This document shows, in pieces, positions 55,252-64,000 of a stretch of DNA of 64,000 nucleotides (its first letter is position 1; every line of letters begins with the position of its first letter). The position numbers were made by a program, and so were the translations under genes. Origin of the DNA: Chloroflexota bacterium (lineage in GTDB: Bacteria > Chloroflexota > Chloroflexia > Chloroflexales > Roseiflexaceae); contig JACAEQ010000036.1 in the NCBI GenBank assembly GCA_013388755.1, forward strand, positions 64,001 through 128,000, read 5' to 3'. The notes under the pieces were generated by a model, which saw only the letters and a program-made list of their open reading frames with translations, did not search any database and had not been told where the DNA came from.

Positions 55252-55377
55252 GCCTATCCGAAAACCCATGGGTATGCTGTCATTGCGAGGAGCGCCAGCG
55301 ACGACACAATCTACCGGCCCGAGAGGAGATTGCTTCGCTTCGCTCGCAATGACATCCAGTCCGTTATTCGGATAGGC
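55252..55377. repeat. full copy of the palindromic repeat between the two degV genes
   Basis: A 126-bp element, GCCTATCCGAAAACCCATGGG to ATTCGGATAGGC, starting two bases after the first degV stop. Arms TGTCATTGCGAGGAGCG and CGCTCGCAATGACA are nearly the same as in the copy at 27865. It interrupts an otherwise tight gene run. Confidence 0.9.
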
Positions 55378-55478
55378 TCTAAATAGAACCCTGCAATTCT
55401 TCCGCGAAGATTGAGCAGGGCCAGTTGATGCGCGTCTGTCAACCTGTCCGGAAGATATGTGTGGAGGTATGTTGCATC

Positions 55479-56354
55479 ATGCCGCCTGTTCGCATCGTTG
55501 TCGACTCGACGGCTGATATTCCACCGGATGTCCGCGCCATGCACGACATCCATGTCGTGCCGGTACTGTTGCACCGGAATGGCGAAACTCTGCGCGACGA
55601 CATTGACATCAGTCGCGACGAGTATTATCGCTGGCTGGCCGAGCATGACACGCTGCCGACAACCTCGGCGCCACCGGTGGGCATGTTCGAGCAGGTCTTT
55701 CGCGAACTGACGCGTGATGGGGGCGCCGTGCTGTCGCTGAGCGTCGCTGCCGGGCTGAGCGCAACCTACGGCGCCGCGGTGCAGGCCGCGCGGCTCGTTC
55801 CTGAGGCGCGTATTGTGTGCGTGGACAGCCACTCGATTGCGATGCCGATCGCGTACCTGGCGCTGGCCGCCGCGCGCTGCCTGGCACAGGGCGCAACCCT
55901 CGACGAGGCCGTGGCGCTGGTCGAAACGCTGCGCGACCGCACTGTGGCCTATGTGTCGTTGCAGACGTTACGCTACCTGGAACGTGGCGGGCGCATCAGC
56001 CGCACACGCGCCTTGCTCGGCACGCTGCTCGATGTCAAGCCGGTGCTCGAAGTGCGCGACTCGCAGGTGCTGCCGGTTGAACGTGTGCGTACCTGGCGGC
56101 GCGTGCCGCCGCGGCTGCTGGAACTGGCACAGGCGCGCGGCGCCTACCAGGAGTTGAGCGTCGTCTATACCACCGGGCGGGATGAAGCCGAAACGCTGGC
56201 CGATGCCTGTGCCGCCGCCGGATTGCTCGAACGCGATCGCATCCGGACGGTGCAGATCGGTGCCGTACTTGGCACGCACATGGGGCCGGGCGCGCTGGGG
56301 ATTACCGGGTTGCTGGCCGGGGGCAGCGACCCAACGCCGTCGCGCCGGGAGTGA
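55479..56354 (+). CDS. DegV-family fatty-acid-binding protein (FakB-like), second copy
   Basis: A 291-residue DegV protein with RIVVDSTADIPPDV, TTSAPPVGMFEQVFREL, SLSVAAGLSATYGAAVQA, and GAVLGTHMGPGALGITGLLAG. The ATG at 55479 is preferred over the longer frame because the family starts at this strand; GGAGG is 11 bases upstream, a little far. It is diverged from the first copy, so the two FakB-like proteins probably prefer different fatty acids. Confidence 0.92.
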   Translation: MPPVRIVVDSTADIPPDVRAMHDIHVVPVLLHRNGETLRDDIDISRDEYYRWLAEHDTLPTTSAPPVGMFEQVFRELTRDGGAVLSLSVAAGLSATYGAAVQAARLVPEARIVCVDSHSIAMPIAYLALAAARCLAQGATLDEAVALVETLRDRTVAYVSLQTLRYLERGGRISRTRALLGTLLDVKPVLEVRDSQVLPVERVRTWRRVPPRLLELAQARGAYQELSVVYTTGRDEAETLADACAAAGLLERDRIRTVQIGAVLGTHMGPGALGITGLLAGGSDPTPSRRE

Positions 56355-56450
56355 GGGCGTCCCGCGCTCAGCAGTGTGCCAGGGCGAGATGCCCTCGCCC
56401 CGGCGGTTGGCAAGAACACTGAGTTGCCAGTGTAGTACACCGTTACGTCT

Positions 56451-59030
56451 ATGGATGGGAAAGATCAGATCATCCACCTTGGCCAACTGCTGGCCGAAGA
56501 GCAGCGTCGTGATTGCGACGACGGCGCGGCGGCGGGCGGCCTGGAGCGTTTCCTGACCGCGTGGCGCATGGAAGCCGGGAGTGCCCTGCAGTACGAACCG
56601 GTACAGCAAACCCTCGAACTTCTGACCGGCTATGCCATGTTCGATCAGGCGACACGGCGCGCGCGAATCGGCATCGCACTCGAAAGCCTGCGTACCCTGT
56701 TTCGCGCTCCGGTTGCAACGCCAGCGACGGCGGCGCACCTCCCCCCGGCTAGAAGCCGGCAGCGTCCCGCTGCCACCCCACCACCACGCCCGCTGACCCT
56801 CGACTCGTCGCTGGAAGCGCTGCCGGGCGTCGGCCGCCAGACTGCGCAATCGTTCCGCCGCCTCGGCGTGCGCACCGTGCGCGATCTGCTCTACCACTTC
56901 CCGCATCGCTACGATGATTTCACGTCGCGCAAGACGATCGCTGACCTCCAGCCCGGCACGGTCGAGACGATCGTCGCCGAGGTGCTCGATGTGCGCAGTG
57001 TGCCCATGAAGAGCGGCGGAGCGCGCCTTGATATCCTGGTCGGCGATACAACCGGTTCGCTGAAGGTCGTCTTCTTCCGCCAGCCCTGGCTGGCGCGGCA
57101 GTTCAATGTCGGCGCGCAGGTCGTTCTGAGCGGCAAAGTAGGTATGTACGACGGCCTGCGCCAGATGGCGTCGCCAGAATGGCAACCGTTCACCAGCGAC
57201 GATCTTGTGCATGCCGGGCGCCTGGTGCCGGTGCATCCTCTGACCAGGGGACTCGTTGAGCGTAGCGCGCGCACCCTGATCAAGCAGGTGGTCGATCGGT
57301 GCGCGCCGATGCTTGCCGATCACCTGCCGCCGGCCGTCCTGGAGCGCGCCGGGTTGATGCCGTTGCAGCAGGCAATCGCCCAGGTCCATTTTCCAGACGA
57401 TCACGCGGCACTCGAACGGGCACGCCGCCGGCTTGGCTTTGACGAGTTTCTCTTCATTCAGCTCGGTGTTCTGCAGCGCAAGGCACTCTGGCAGGCGCAG
57501 CGCGGCTACTCAATCGTGCGCCGTGATGATGTCCACGAAGCCTTTCTCGGCCAGTTGCCCTTCGAACTGACCGGCGCCCAGGTGCGGGCGCTGGAGGAGA
57601 TCTTCGCCGATCTTGCACGACCGGTACCGATGGCACGGCTTCTCCAGGGTGATGTCGGCAGTGGTAAAACCGCCGTGGCTGCGGCTGCGGCGCTCCAGGT
57701 CATAGCTGCCGGCTACCAGGCGGCCATCATGGCGCCAACCGAAATCCTCGCCGAGCAGCATTATCGCGGTCTGCGCGCACTCCTCGGCAGGGTGGCCGTG
57801 CCACGCGGCGCGCGCCACCAGCATCACGACGTGTCAGACGGCGACGATCCCGGCGATGCACCCCGCGCCGGGTCATCCGCGACCGACTGGCGTGACGACG
57901 CGGACCCTGAGCAACTTGCGCGGATCGACGAGATCAAGCGAATCCTCGGGATGAGCGGCGATGACGATCTCGACGGGCGCGGCGTGCGGGTTGCGCTGCT
58001 CACCGGCAGCCTCGGCGCCAGGGACCGCCGGCGGGTACTGGAGGGTATCGCGCGCGGCGATGTCGATCTGGTGGTCGGCACGCACGCGCTGATCACCGAG
58101 CGCGTCCAGTATGCCGCGCTCGGCCTGGCGGTGATTGACGAACAGCACCGTTTCGGCGTCGAACAGCGCCAGCGTCTCAAAGATAAGGGATATAACCCGC
58201 ATATGCTGGTGATGACGGCGACCCCCATTCCACGCACACTGACACTGACCATCTATGGCGACCTTGATGTGTCGGTGCTCGACGAATTGCCGCCGGGACG
58301 CCAGGAGATCAAGACGCGCTGGATTTCCACCGCCGAACGAGAGAAGGCCTACAAACACATCCGGCGCGAGGTGACAAAGGGCCGCCAGGCATTCGTGATC
58401 TGCCCGCTGGTCGAAGAGAGCGAGAAGGTTGATCTGCCGTCTGCCGAAGAAATGCACGCCACCCTGGCAGGCGACGTCTTCCCCGATCTGCGAGTGGCGT
58501 TGATCCACGGTAAGATGCTGCCGCGTGAGAAAGACGCGGTCATGATCGCGTTCCGCAACCACGAATATGACATCCTGGTCGCCACGGCGGTCATCGAAGT
58601 CGGCATTGACGTGCCCAACGCAACAACGATCGTCATCGAGGGGGCGGAGCGTTTCGGCCTGGCGCAACTCCACCAGTTCCGCGGGCGGGTCGGGCGCGGC
58701 ATTCATCAGAGCTACTGTATTCTGGTGTCCGACAAGGAGCAGAATGACGTAACGCGCCAGCGCATGGAAGCAATGGAGCAGATCCGCGACGGCTTCCAGC
58801 TGGCTGAGATTGACTTACAGATCCGCGGCCCGGGTGAGTTCTTCGGCACGCGACAGAGCGGTACCCCCGATCTGAAGATCGCCCGGCTCGCCGATACGCG
58901 CCTGCTCCATGCCGCCTTCCGCGAAGCGCAAACGATCCTGGCCGATGACCCGCAGCTTGAACGGCCGGAACATGCCATGCTACGCGCCAAAGTGGACGAA
59001 TTCTGGTCCGAAGCCTTGCAGGCCGGGTGA
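56451..59030 (+). CDS. recG: ATP-dependent DNA helicase RecG, with lineage-specific insertion
   Basis: An 859-residue superfamily 2 helicase that remodels stalled replication forks. A non-standard N-terminal region of about 110 residues with a Pro/Arg linker precedes the wedge domain (LEALPGVGRQTAQSFRRLGVRTVRDLLYHFPHRYDD-like segment). Walker A is GDVGSGKT (400-407), motif Ia APTEILAEQHY, motif II DEQH (563-566), and FRGRVGRG is in motif VI. Between Ia and Ib, residues about 446-512 are an acidic insertion (e.g. DVSDGDDPGDAPRAG) absent from E. coli RecG. The stop overlaps the next start. Confidence 0.95.
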   Translation: MDGKDQIIHLGQLLAEEQRRDCDDGAAAGGLERFLTAWRMEAGSALQYEPVQQTLELLTGYAMFDQATRRARIGIALESLRTLFRAPVATPATAAHLPPARSRQRPAATPPPRPLTLDSSLEALPGVGRQTAQSFRRLGVRTVRDLLYHFPHRYDDFTSRKTIADLQPGTVETIVAEVLDVRSVPMKSGGARLDILVGDTTGSLKVVFFRQPWLARQFNVGAQVVLSGKVGMYDGLRQMASPEWQPFTSDDLVHAGRLVPVHPLTRGLVERSARTLIKQVVDRCAPMLADHLPPAVLERAGLMPLQQAIAQVHFPDDHAALERARRRLGFDEFLFIQLGVLQRKALWQAQRGYSIVRRDDVHEAFLGQLPFELTGAQVRALEEIFADLARPVPMARLLQGDVGSGKTAVAAAAALQVIAAGYQAAIMAPTEILAEQHYRGLRALLGRVAVPRGARHQHHDVSDGDDPGDAPRAGSSATDWRDDADPEQLARIDEIKRILGMSGDDDLDGRGVRVALLTGSLGARDRRRVLEGIARGDVDLVVGTHALITERVQYAALGLAVIDEQHRFGVEQRQRLKDKGYNPHMLVMTATPIPRTLTLTIYGDLDVSVLDELPPGRQEIKTRWISTAEREKAYKHIRREVTKGRQAFVICPLVEESEKVDLPSAEEMHATLAGDVFPDLRVALIHGKMLPREKDAVMIAFRNHEYDILVATAVIEVGIDVPNATTIVIEGAERFGLAQLHQFRGRVGRGIHQSYCILVSDKEQNDVTRQRMEAMEQIRDGFQLAEIDLQIRGPGEFFGTRQSGTPDLKIARLADTRLLHAAFREAQTILADDPQLERPEHAMLRAKVDEFWSEALQAG

Positions 59031-60697
59031 TGATGATGGTTCGGCGCATCTTCTCTCTCATAGGTCCGGCCGTATTGCTGGCGGCGTGTGCCGGCCAGCC
59101 ACTCGCTGCGCCGCCTGCCATCGCCGTCGAACACCCCATCGCTGTCAGTGTGACGCCAGTACAACTGGCGCACGACACCGCCTGCGAGAACCGCTTCGTC
59201 GCCCATCGTCTCGGCGTGGCGACCGGCGTTCGTATGCGCGAGATCACGACCTATGCCAGCAACGGCGCCGGTCTGGCCGCCGGTGACCTCGACGATGACG
59301 GAGATCTCGACCTGGTCTTCGCCAGTATTGACCGTGAAGCTACCATTCTCTGGAACGAAGGCCGCCTGGCGTTTGCCGCCGAACCGCTCGACGCCTTCTT
59401 CACGCGGGCGGTCAACATTGTCGACGTTGACGGCGACAGCCTGCCCGATATTGTGTTCACCCACCGTGGTATTGAGGTGCCGTCCTACTGGCGCAATCAA
59501 GGGTCGGCCGCCACCGGCCGTTTTCTCCGGCAACCACTTGACGGCGTCGATCGTTTTGCCTATGCCATGGCATGGGGCGATCTCAACGGCGACAACCAGC
59601 TCGACATGGTGAGCGGCAGTTATGAGGTAGAACTGAGAAGTCACGGTGTCGCTCAGGAACAGATACAGGTGCAAGCCGGCGTAACGGTGTTTACGCAGCA
59701 GGATGGCCGCTTCAGCGCGCAGCAACTGACCTCGCGCGCCGAAACGCTGGCCGTGGCACTGGTGGACCTTGATGGCGATGGGCGGCGCGACATCTGGGCC
59801 GGCAACGATTTCGCGCTGCGTGACGACGTCTGGCTGCAGCGCGATGGTGCGTGGCTGGCAGCGCATCCATTCCGCCAGACATCGCACAGCACCATGAGCA
59901 TCGACTGGGGCGATCTCGAGAACGATGGCCGGGTGGAGTTGTTCAGCACCGACATGAATCCCGGCACGATCGCGCCCGCCATCCTGGCGGCCTGGCTGCC
60001 AGTGATCAGCGCGCTCGAAGAAAAGCATGGCCCCGACGACCCGCAGATCATGGCGAATGTGTTGCAAGCACCAGGCGCTGGCGGCTGGCGCAACGAGGCC
60101 GCCTGGCGCGGCATTGATGCCACCGGCTGGAGCTGGAGCGCGAAGTTTGGCGACCTCGACAACGATGGGTTCCTCGACCTGTATGTCGTCAACGGCATGA
60201 TCGCCGAAAACCTGTTTCGGCATTTGCCTGGCGGCGAGCTGGTTGAAGAGAATCGGGCATTTCGCAACCATGGCGACGGGCGTTTCGCGCCCATGCCACA
60301 ATGGAACCTGGGTTCGCCGGCCAGCGGGCGCGGCATGCTCCTGGCCGATCTGGACAATGATGGCGATCTGGACGTTATTGTGAACAACCTGCGCAGCAAT
60401 GCGCAATTATTCGAAAACCGGCTCTGTGGTGGAACCGGCCTGGAGGTTGACCTGTTCTGGCCCGGGTCGGGCAACTCGCGCGCCATCGGAGCGCAACTTG
60501 AGTTGCATACCAGCGCCGGCGTGCTGCGACGCGATGTGCGCGTCGCCAGTGGCTATCTTGCCGGCGAACCGCCACGTGTGCACTTTGGCATTCCGCATGG
60601 CGCGGAACTCATCACGCTCGTGATTCATTACCCGGATGGCATGACCGCCGTCGTTGACAGACCCGCACGGCAGACACTCCTCCAGGTGACACGATGA
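59030..60697 (+). CDS. lipoprotein with FG-GAP repeats and ASPIC/UnbV domain
   Basis: A 555-residue exported lipoprotein; the lipobox is LLAACAG near residue 20. Seven Ca-binding FG-GAP/VCBS-type loops follow: DLDDDGDLDLVF, DVDGDSLPDIVF, DLNGDNQLDMVS, DLDGDGRRDIWA, DLENDGRVELFS, DLDNDGFLDLYV and DLDNDGDLDVIV, suggesting a beta-propeller. The C-terminus is an ASPIC/UnbV domain (SRAIGAQLELHTSAG to HFGIPHG). Substrate or partner is unknown. GTG 59027 or nearby ATGs overlap the recG stop, and its stop overlaps the next ATG (ATGA). Confidence 0.92.
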   Translation: MMMVRRIFSLIGPAVLLAACAGQPLAAPPAIAVEHPIAVSVTPVQLAHDTACENRFVAHRLGVATGVRMREITTYASNGAGLAAGDLDDDGDLDLVFASIDREATILWNEGRLAFAAEPLDAFFTRAVNIVDVDGDSLPDIVFTHRGIEVPSYWRNQGSAATGRFLRQPLDGVDRFAYAMAWGDLNGDNQLDMVSGSYEVELRSHGVAQEQIQVQAGVTVFTQQDGRFSAQQLTSRAETLAVALVDLDGDGRRDIWAGNDFALRDDVWLQRDGAWLAAHPFRQTSHSTMSIDWGDLENDGRVELFSTDMNPGTIAPAILAAWLPVISALEEKHGPDDPQIMANVLQAPGAGGWRNEAAWRGIDATGWSWSAKFGDLDNDGFLDLYVVNGMIAENLFRHLPGGELVEENRAFRNHGDGRFAPMPQWNLGSPASGRGMLLADLDNDGDLDVIVNNLRSNAQLFENRLCGGTGLEVDLFWPGSGNSRAIGAQLELHTSAGVLRRDVRVASGYLAGEPPRVHFGIPHGAELITLVIHYPDGMTAVVDRPARQTLLQVTR

Positions 60698-61491
60698 AGC
60701 TACTGACCCGCACATTCGGTATGCCCGTTGTTGAACGATGGTTCCCCATACTGGTCTTGCTCGATCCCGGGAGACTGGCCCCTGCTGCCTGGGCCGCACT
60801 GGCTACCGGCCTTGCCGCCGGATGGGCGGGATACTTTGCCCTCCAGTGGCCGCTCTGGTCGATTACCCTGACGGTCCTGCTGGCGCTATTACCGGTAGGC
60901 ATCCTCAAGTGGCGCAACGATTTGCGGCGCTTCGGCCCGACGGCAATGCTGCTAAGCATCATTCTGATGGCACAGGGTGCCCATACAATTGAGCATATTA
61001 CCCAGTGGGTACAATACTATCTCCTGTACCTTCCTGCACGCCAGTCGAATGGGTTGCTCTCGGCAGCCAACGCCGAGTGGGTACATTTTGTGTGGAACTG
61101 GGGGGTGCTGCTGGTCGTGGCGCTCCTGATACATGGCGGTATGCGCAATGGATGGGCATGGCTATTGCTGGCGGTAGCGACGGCACACACACTCGAGCAT
61201 ACCTATCTGTTCATCCGCTATCAGCAGGTGCTCAACGAACTGGCCAGCGCTGGCGTCTTCACTGTCACAGCGCAAGGGCTGCCGGGTGTGCTGGGACGTG
61301 ACGGATGGCTGGCGCGCAGCGAATGGACCCAGGGCACGTTTCTCTGTACCCTGCCGGGGCTGACGACCGCCAATCGCCTGGATGTCCACTTCTGGTGGAA
61401 CGTGATCGAGATGACCCTGCTCTTGGCGGCGGGGTCGGTCTACATACGGGGCCATGCAGCCGGCCCGGGCACTCGACGTATCACACGGTGA
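60694..61491 (+). CDS. integral membrane protein with paired AHT[IL]EH motifs
   Basis: A 265-residue protein with about seven hydrophobic spans. Two helices carry matching motifs: GAHTIEHITQW and TAHTLEHTYLF; a third His is in LDVHFWWNVIEM near the C-terminus. Such paired His/Glu sites in helices could bind metal or heme; this is inference. It is translationally coupled (ATGA) to the UnbV lipoprotein gene, so the two likely work together at the membrane. Confidence 0.7.
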   Translation: MKLLTRTFGMPVVERWFPILVLLDPGRLAPAAWAALATGLAAGWAGYFALQWPLWSITLTVLLALLPVGILKWRNDLRRFGPTAMLLSIILMAQGAHTIEHITQWVQYYLLYLPARQSNGLLSAANAEWVHFVWNWGVLLVVALLIHGGMRNGWAWLLLAVATAHTLEHTYLFIRYQQVLNELASAGVFTVTAQGLPGVLGRDGWLARSEWTQGTFLCTLPGLTTANRLDVHFWWNVIEMTLLLAAGSVYIRGHAAGPGTRRITR

Positions 61492-61530
61492 ACAGTTACA
61501 ATACTTCAAATGATTGACTATTTTATGATG

Positions 61531-61547
61531 TATAATCTCTTTATAAT
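61531..61547 (+). promoter_or_regulatory. AT-rich promoter region of the sugar ABC operon
   Basis: Two TATAAT hexamers, 61531-61536 and 61542-61547, lie in an AT-rich segment that also contains TTGACT (about 61514-61519), which is unusual in this GC-rich window. Spacing does not single out one pair, so overlapping promoters are likely. Confidence 0.5.
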
Positions 61548-61700
61548 CAGCACACATGCGAAAGGAGAACGCCGCAGCCAGGTAGCACCTCTCTCATGAG
61601 GCGCGAGCGGCCAGCATCCAGCACCGCGCTCGCGCAACCGCGATGAACCCGGACAGACTCCTCGTTGAGAAGCATCGAAGCTTATCTAGGAGGCAACGAC

Positions 61701-63089
61701 ATGGCCAAGCGCACGATGAGTCGGCGCGATTTCCTCCGCGCGGCAGCTTTCGCATCCACCGGTGCGATCCTCGCCGCCTGTGGCGGCCAGGCGCCCACGA
61801 CGCAGCAACCGGCTGCCGGCCAGGCGACCACCGCCCCCGCTGCCGAACAGCCAGCCGCCGCCCCTTCGGGCAAGACCGTCCAGTGGTGGTTCGCCTGGGG
61901 CAATCTCGAAGCAGCAGTCAACAAGATCGTTGAGACGCCCGAATTCAAGGAAATGATGGGTGACAATGTCCTTGAATACAAGGGTAGCGTCAACCGTGAA
62001 GCCATCCTGACAGCTATTGCGGGCGGTACGCCCCCTGATGGCGGCTCAAACTTCGACTACTTCAATTTCTGGACTCGTGGCGCGACGGTTGCCGTCAATG
62101 ATCGCGTGGCTGCCAGTTCGATCATCAAAAAGGATGACATGATCCCTGCGTTGTGGGATAGTGTCATTACTGATGGTCAGATGATCGGTGTGCCCGGTAT
62201 CGAGAGCTACCTGCAGTGGGGCCTCAACTACAACGCCAAGGCCGTCGAGGATGCCGGGCTCGACCCGAATACTCCACCGGTTACCTGGGACGATGCGCTT
62301 GCCTGGCATAAGGAATTGACCAGGTTTGATGCCGCCGGCAATCTGCAGCAGTTCGGCCTCGACCCATACGATGCGATGGCCGGCGAGACCGACTTCGGCG
62401 TCCAGTCGTTCGGTGGTTTCAACTGGTGGGATGAGCAGGCGCGCACGATCAACCTGAATAATGATGCAATGGCGCAGTGCTTTGACGTGTGTGGCGAGTT
62501 CATCAAGATCGTTGGTCCGGATAAGTTCGCCGGTATGCGCCAGGATCAGAACCTGGGCGGCTGGGGGGCGGCGTTCAATGCCGGCGTCCAGACGATGATT
62601 ATCGAAGGCTACTGGCACCCCGGCGAAACGCAGATCCAGAAGCCGGAGATTGCGCAGTATAACCGCGCCACCTGGGCACCGGTGCCGACCAGTCGGGCTG
62701 GCAAGAAGATCATGGCGACCGGCGCGCATATGGTTGTGCTGTTCAAGGACGGTAAGAACCTCGATGGCATGTTCAAAGTGTCGGAGTTCTTGTGGACGAA
62801 GACCGCCCTCGATATCATCTTCAAGGAAGTCGGCTGGATCACTGGTATTCTCTCCTGGCTGTCAACGGTCGATCCAAAGACATACCCTGGTCTCGACTTC
62901 TATATCTCCTCGGTTGACAAGGTGGACGAATGGATCATCGGCCGGCGGTGCCCGATCCATCCCTTCGTGCAGACGCAGTACCAGGAATTGCGTGAGCAGG
63001 TGTATCGCGGCAACCTGACGGGTAAGGAGGCTGCAGCCGAGATGCAGGTGCGCGCCGAAGCGGAGTGGAAGGCTCAGGGTCTGGGTTAA
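61701..63089 (+). CDS. sugar-type ABC transporter substrate-binding lipoprotein
   Basis: A 462-residue extracellular solute-binding protein of family 1. The N-terminus combines a twin-arginine-like [15 protein letters not shown] with a lipobox LAACGG, then a Gln/Ala/Thr/Pro linker. The binding-protein body follows ([19 protein letters not shown] onward). The ATG at 61701 follows AGGAGG. The permease downstream is of the MalF/UgpA type, so an oligosaccharide or glycerol-phosphate-like ligand is plausible; the exact ligand is unknown. Confidence 0.93.
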   Translation: MAKRTMSRRDFLRAAAFASTGAILAACGGQAPTTQQPAAGQATTAPAAEQPAAAPSGKTVQWWFAWGNLEAAVNKIVETPEFKEMMGDNVLEYKGSVNREAILTAIAGGTPPDGGSNFDYFNFWTRGATVAVNDRVAASSIIKKDDMIPALWDSVITDGQMIGVPGIESYLQWGLNYNAKAVEDAGLDPNTPPVTWDDALAWHKELTRFDAAGNLQQFGLDPYDAMAGETDFGVQSFGGFNWWDEQARTINLNNDAMAQCFDVCGEFIKIVGPDKFAGMRQDQNLGGWGAAFNAGVQTMIIEGYWHPGETQIQKPEIAQYNRATWAPVPTSRAGKKIMATGAHMVVLFKDGKNLDGMFKVSEFLWTKTALDIIFKEVGWITGILSWLSTVDPKTYPGLDFYISSVDKVDEWIIGRRCPIHPFVQTQYQELREQVYRGNLTGKEAAAEMQVRAEAEWKAQGLG

Positions 63090-63110
63090 CAGTTCGTGGG
63101 TCCGATGTGC

Positions 63111-63165
63111 AGACCTGTCGGGTCTCAGGGCGATATGCCGTTCGCCAGACAGATCCGACAGGTCT
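63111..63165 (+). promoter_or_regulatory. intercistronic hairpin after the binding-protein gene
   Basis: AGACCTGTCGG (63111-63121) and CCGACAGGTCT (63155-63165) form a perfect 11-bp stem. There is no T-tract. Such hairpins between a binding protein and its permease usually stabilise the upstream message so that more binding protein than permease is made. Confidence 0.6.
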
Positions 63166-63196
63166 TGTTCTGGACCCCTGACAGGAGAGAGCGACC

Positions 63197-64000
63197 ATGC
63201 GGTTGACGACAGCGCGATTTGAGCAGATGACCAGGCGCGACAGGCATAGCCTCATGACCGGTTTACTCTTTATTTCCCCCTGGATTATCGGCTTTCTTGC
63301 TTTTACGGTCTTTCCGCTGTTCTACTCGTTTTATATTAGTCTGACGCGCTATGATCTGATTCGTGATCCCGTATTTATCGGATTTGCAAACTATACCGAG
63401 CTTTTCTTTGCCGATCCACAATTCTGGAAGGTTGTCTATAATACATTCTTCTATGTCAGCTTAAGCGTACCATTGTCGCTGGGTTTCTCGTTCCTGATCG
63501 CCAACCTGCTGAATACCAATATTGTCGGCCGTTCATTCTTCCGTGCGGTCATGTACATCCCGGCGATCGTGCCGGCTATCTGTACTGCGATGGTCTGGCT
63601 GTTCCTGCTCAACATCCAGTATGGTGCGGTCAATGGCATTCTGCAGTCTTTTGGCTTGCCGGCCATTCCCTTTCTGTCGAATCCGGAACTCACCAAACCA
63701 AGCCTGATCATGGTGTCGATCTGGGCGACCGGCAATGCCGTGGTCGTGTTCCTGGCCGGGTTGCAGGATGTGCCACGCTCGCTCTATGAAGCCGCGGTCG
63801 TTGACGGCGCCAATGGCTGGCAGCAGTTTCGCCATGTGACCATCCCGATGAGCACGCCGGTGATCCTGTACAACCTGGTGGTTGGCTTCATTGGTGCATT
63901 CCAGGAGTTTACCTCGGCATACCTGATCATGGGGAACAATGGCGGTCCGCTTAACTCGGCACTACTCTTCTCGCCATTCCTCTATATGAACGCCTTCCAG
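63197..64000 (+). CDS. sugar ABC transporter permease (MalF/UgpA type), 5' part
   Basis: The frame is open from ATG 63197 (preceded by AGGAGAG) to the end of the window, 268 codons, so the C-terminus is cut off. LMTGLLFISPWIIGFLAFTVFPLFYSF-type first helix and further spans precede the permease EAA loop, YEAAVVDGANGWQQF, then IPMSTPVILYN. It should pair with a MalG-type permease and an ATPase beyond the window. Confidence 0.95.
   Translation, partial: MRLTTARFEQMTRRDRHSLMTGLLFISPWIIGFLAFTVFPLFYSFYISLTRYDLIRDPVFIGFANYTELFFADPQFWKVVYNTFFYVSLSVPLSLGFSFLIANLLNTNIVGRSFFRAVMYIPAIVPAICTAMVWLFLLNIQYGAVNGILQSFGLPAIPFLSNPELTKPSLIMVSIWATGNAVVVFLAGLQDVPRSLYEAAVVDGANGWQQFRHVTIPMSTPVILYNLVVGFIGAFQEFTSAYLIMGNNGGPLNSALLFSPFLYMNAFQ

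Noticed and set aside
58712-60406. 564-codon open frame antisense to recG and the UnbV gene
   Set aside because: It crosses two well-supported genes on the other strand and contains no recognisable motif.

Overview
The window is a high-GC chromosomal segment from a bacterium that most resembles the Chloroflexota, order Chloroflexales (Roseiflexus/Chloroflexus-like). This placement is inferred from gene content: a LysW-type lysine pathway, a GlmL/MutL locus with membrane partners, a secreted protein ending in YMPVVVK, and a prkA-yeaH-spoVR cluster with an intein in SpoVR. No rRNA, tRNA, CRISPR array, transposase or prophage was seen. Promoters read as ordinary sigma-70 type sites: TTGACN-17-TACACT/TATAAT, or an extended -10 of the form TG[GC]TATAAT.

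Layout. 1-7.5 kb: the end of dtd, then a membrane-protein operon that includes a protein with 19 W-L motifs and a GlmL/MutL-family ATPase. 7.5-12.3 kb: a membrane-anchored cyclophilin, a secreted protein, type 2 IPP isomerase and recF. 12.3-17.2 kb (minus strand): argH, then argF-trkA-trkA-corA. 17.3-22.7 kb (minus strand): a histidine kinase/response regulator pair and a large multi-spanning membrane protein.

22.7-37.1 kb is a nearly complete alpha-aminoadipate (AAA) lysine pathway on the amino-group carrier LysW: homoaconitase large and small subunits, homoisocitrate dehydrogenase, LysW, LysX, LysY, a divergent homocitrate synthase, LysZ, LysJ and LysK. A LysE-type exporter, an MFS transporter and a cystathionine gamma-synthase-like enzyme are interspersed. 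The first gene is preceded by a canonical promoter, a 20-residue lysine-rich leader peptide and mutually exclusive hairpins ending in an intrinsic terminator. This looks like ribosome-mediated lysine attenuation and is the most interesting regulatory feature here.

37.2-49.6 kb: an S9 peptidase, a tiny H-box protein, a dynamin-like GTPase, a SAM hydrolase, then prkA-yeaH-spoVR. SpoVR is interrupted by a 399-residue intein whose endonuclease motifs appear to have lost both catalytic acids. 49.6-61.5 kb: prmC, a HAD phosphatase, rpmB divergent from asp23-fakA-degV-degV-recG (close to the Bacillus rpmB-yloU-yloV-recG order), then an ASPIC/UnbV lipoprotein with a His-motif membrane partner. 61.5-64 kb: the start of a sugar-type ABC transporter operon that runs off the window.

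A dispersed, non-coding, imperfect palindromic repeat of about 125-150 bp with GCCTATCCGAAAAC ends occurs at least eight times, whole or partial, mostly just after stop codons. In two genes its end supplies the stop codon. A second palindromic element at 51775-51908 has different ends.
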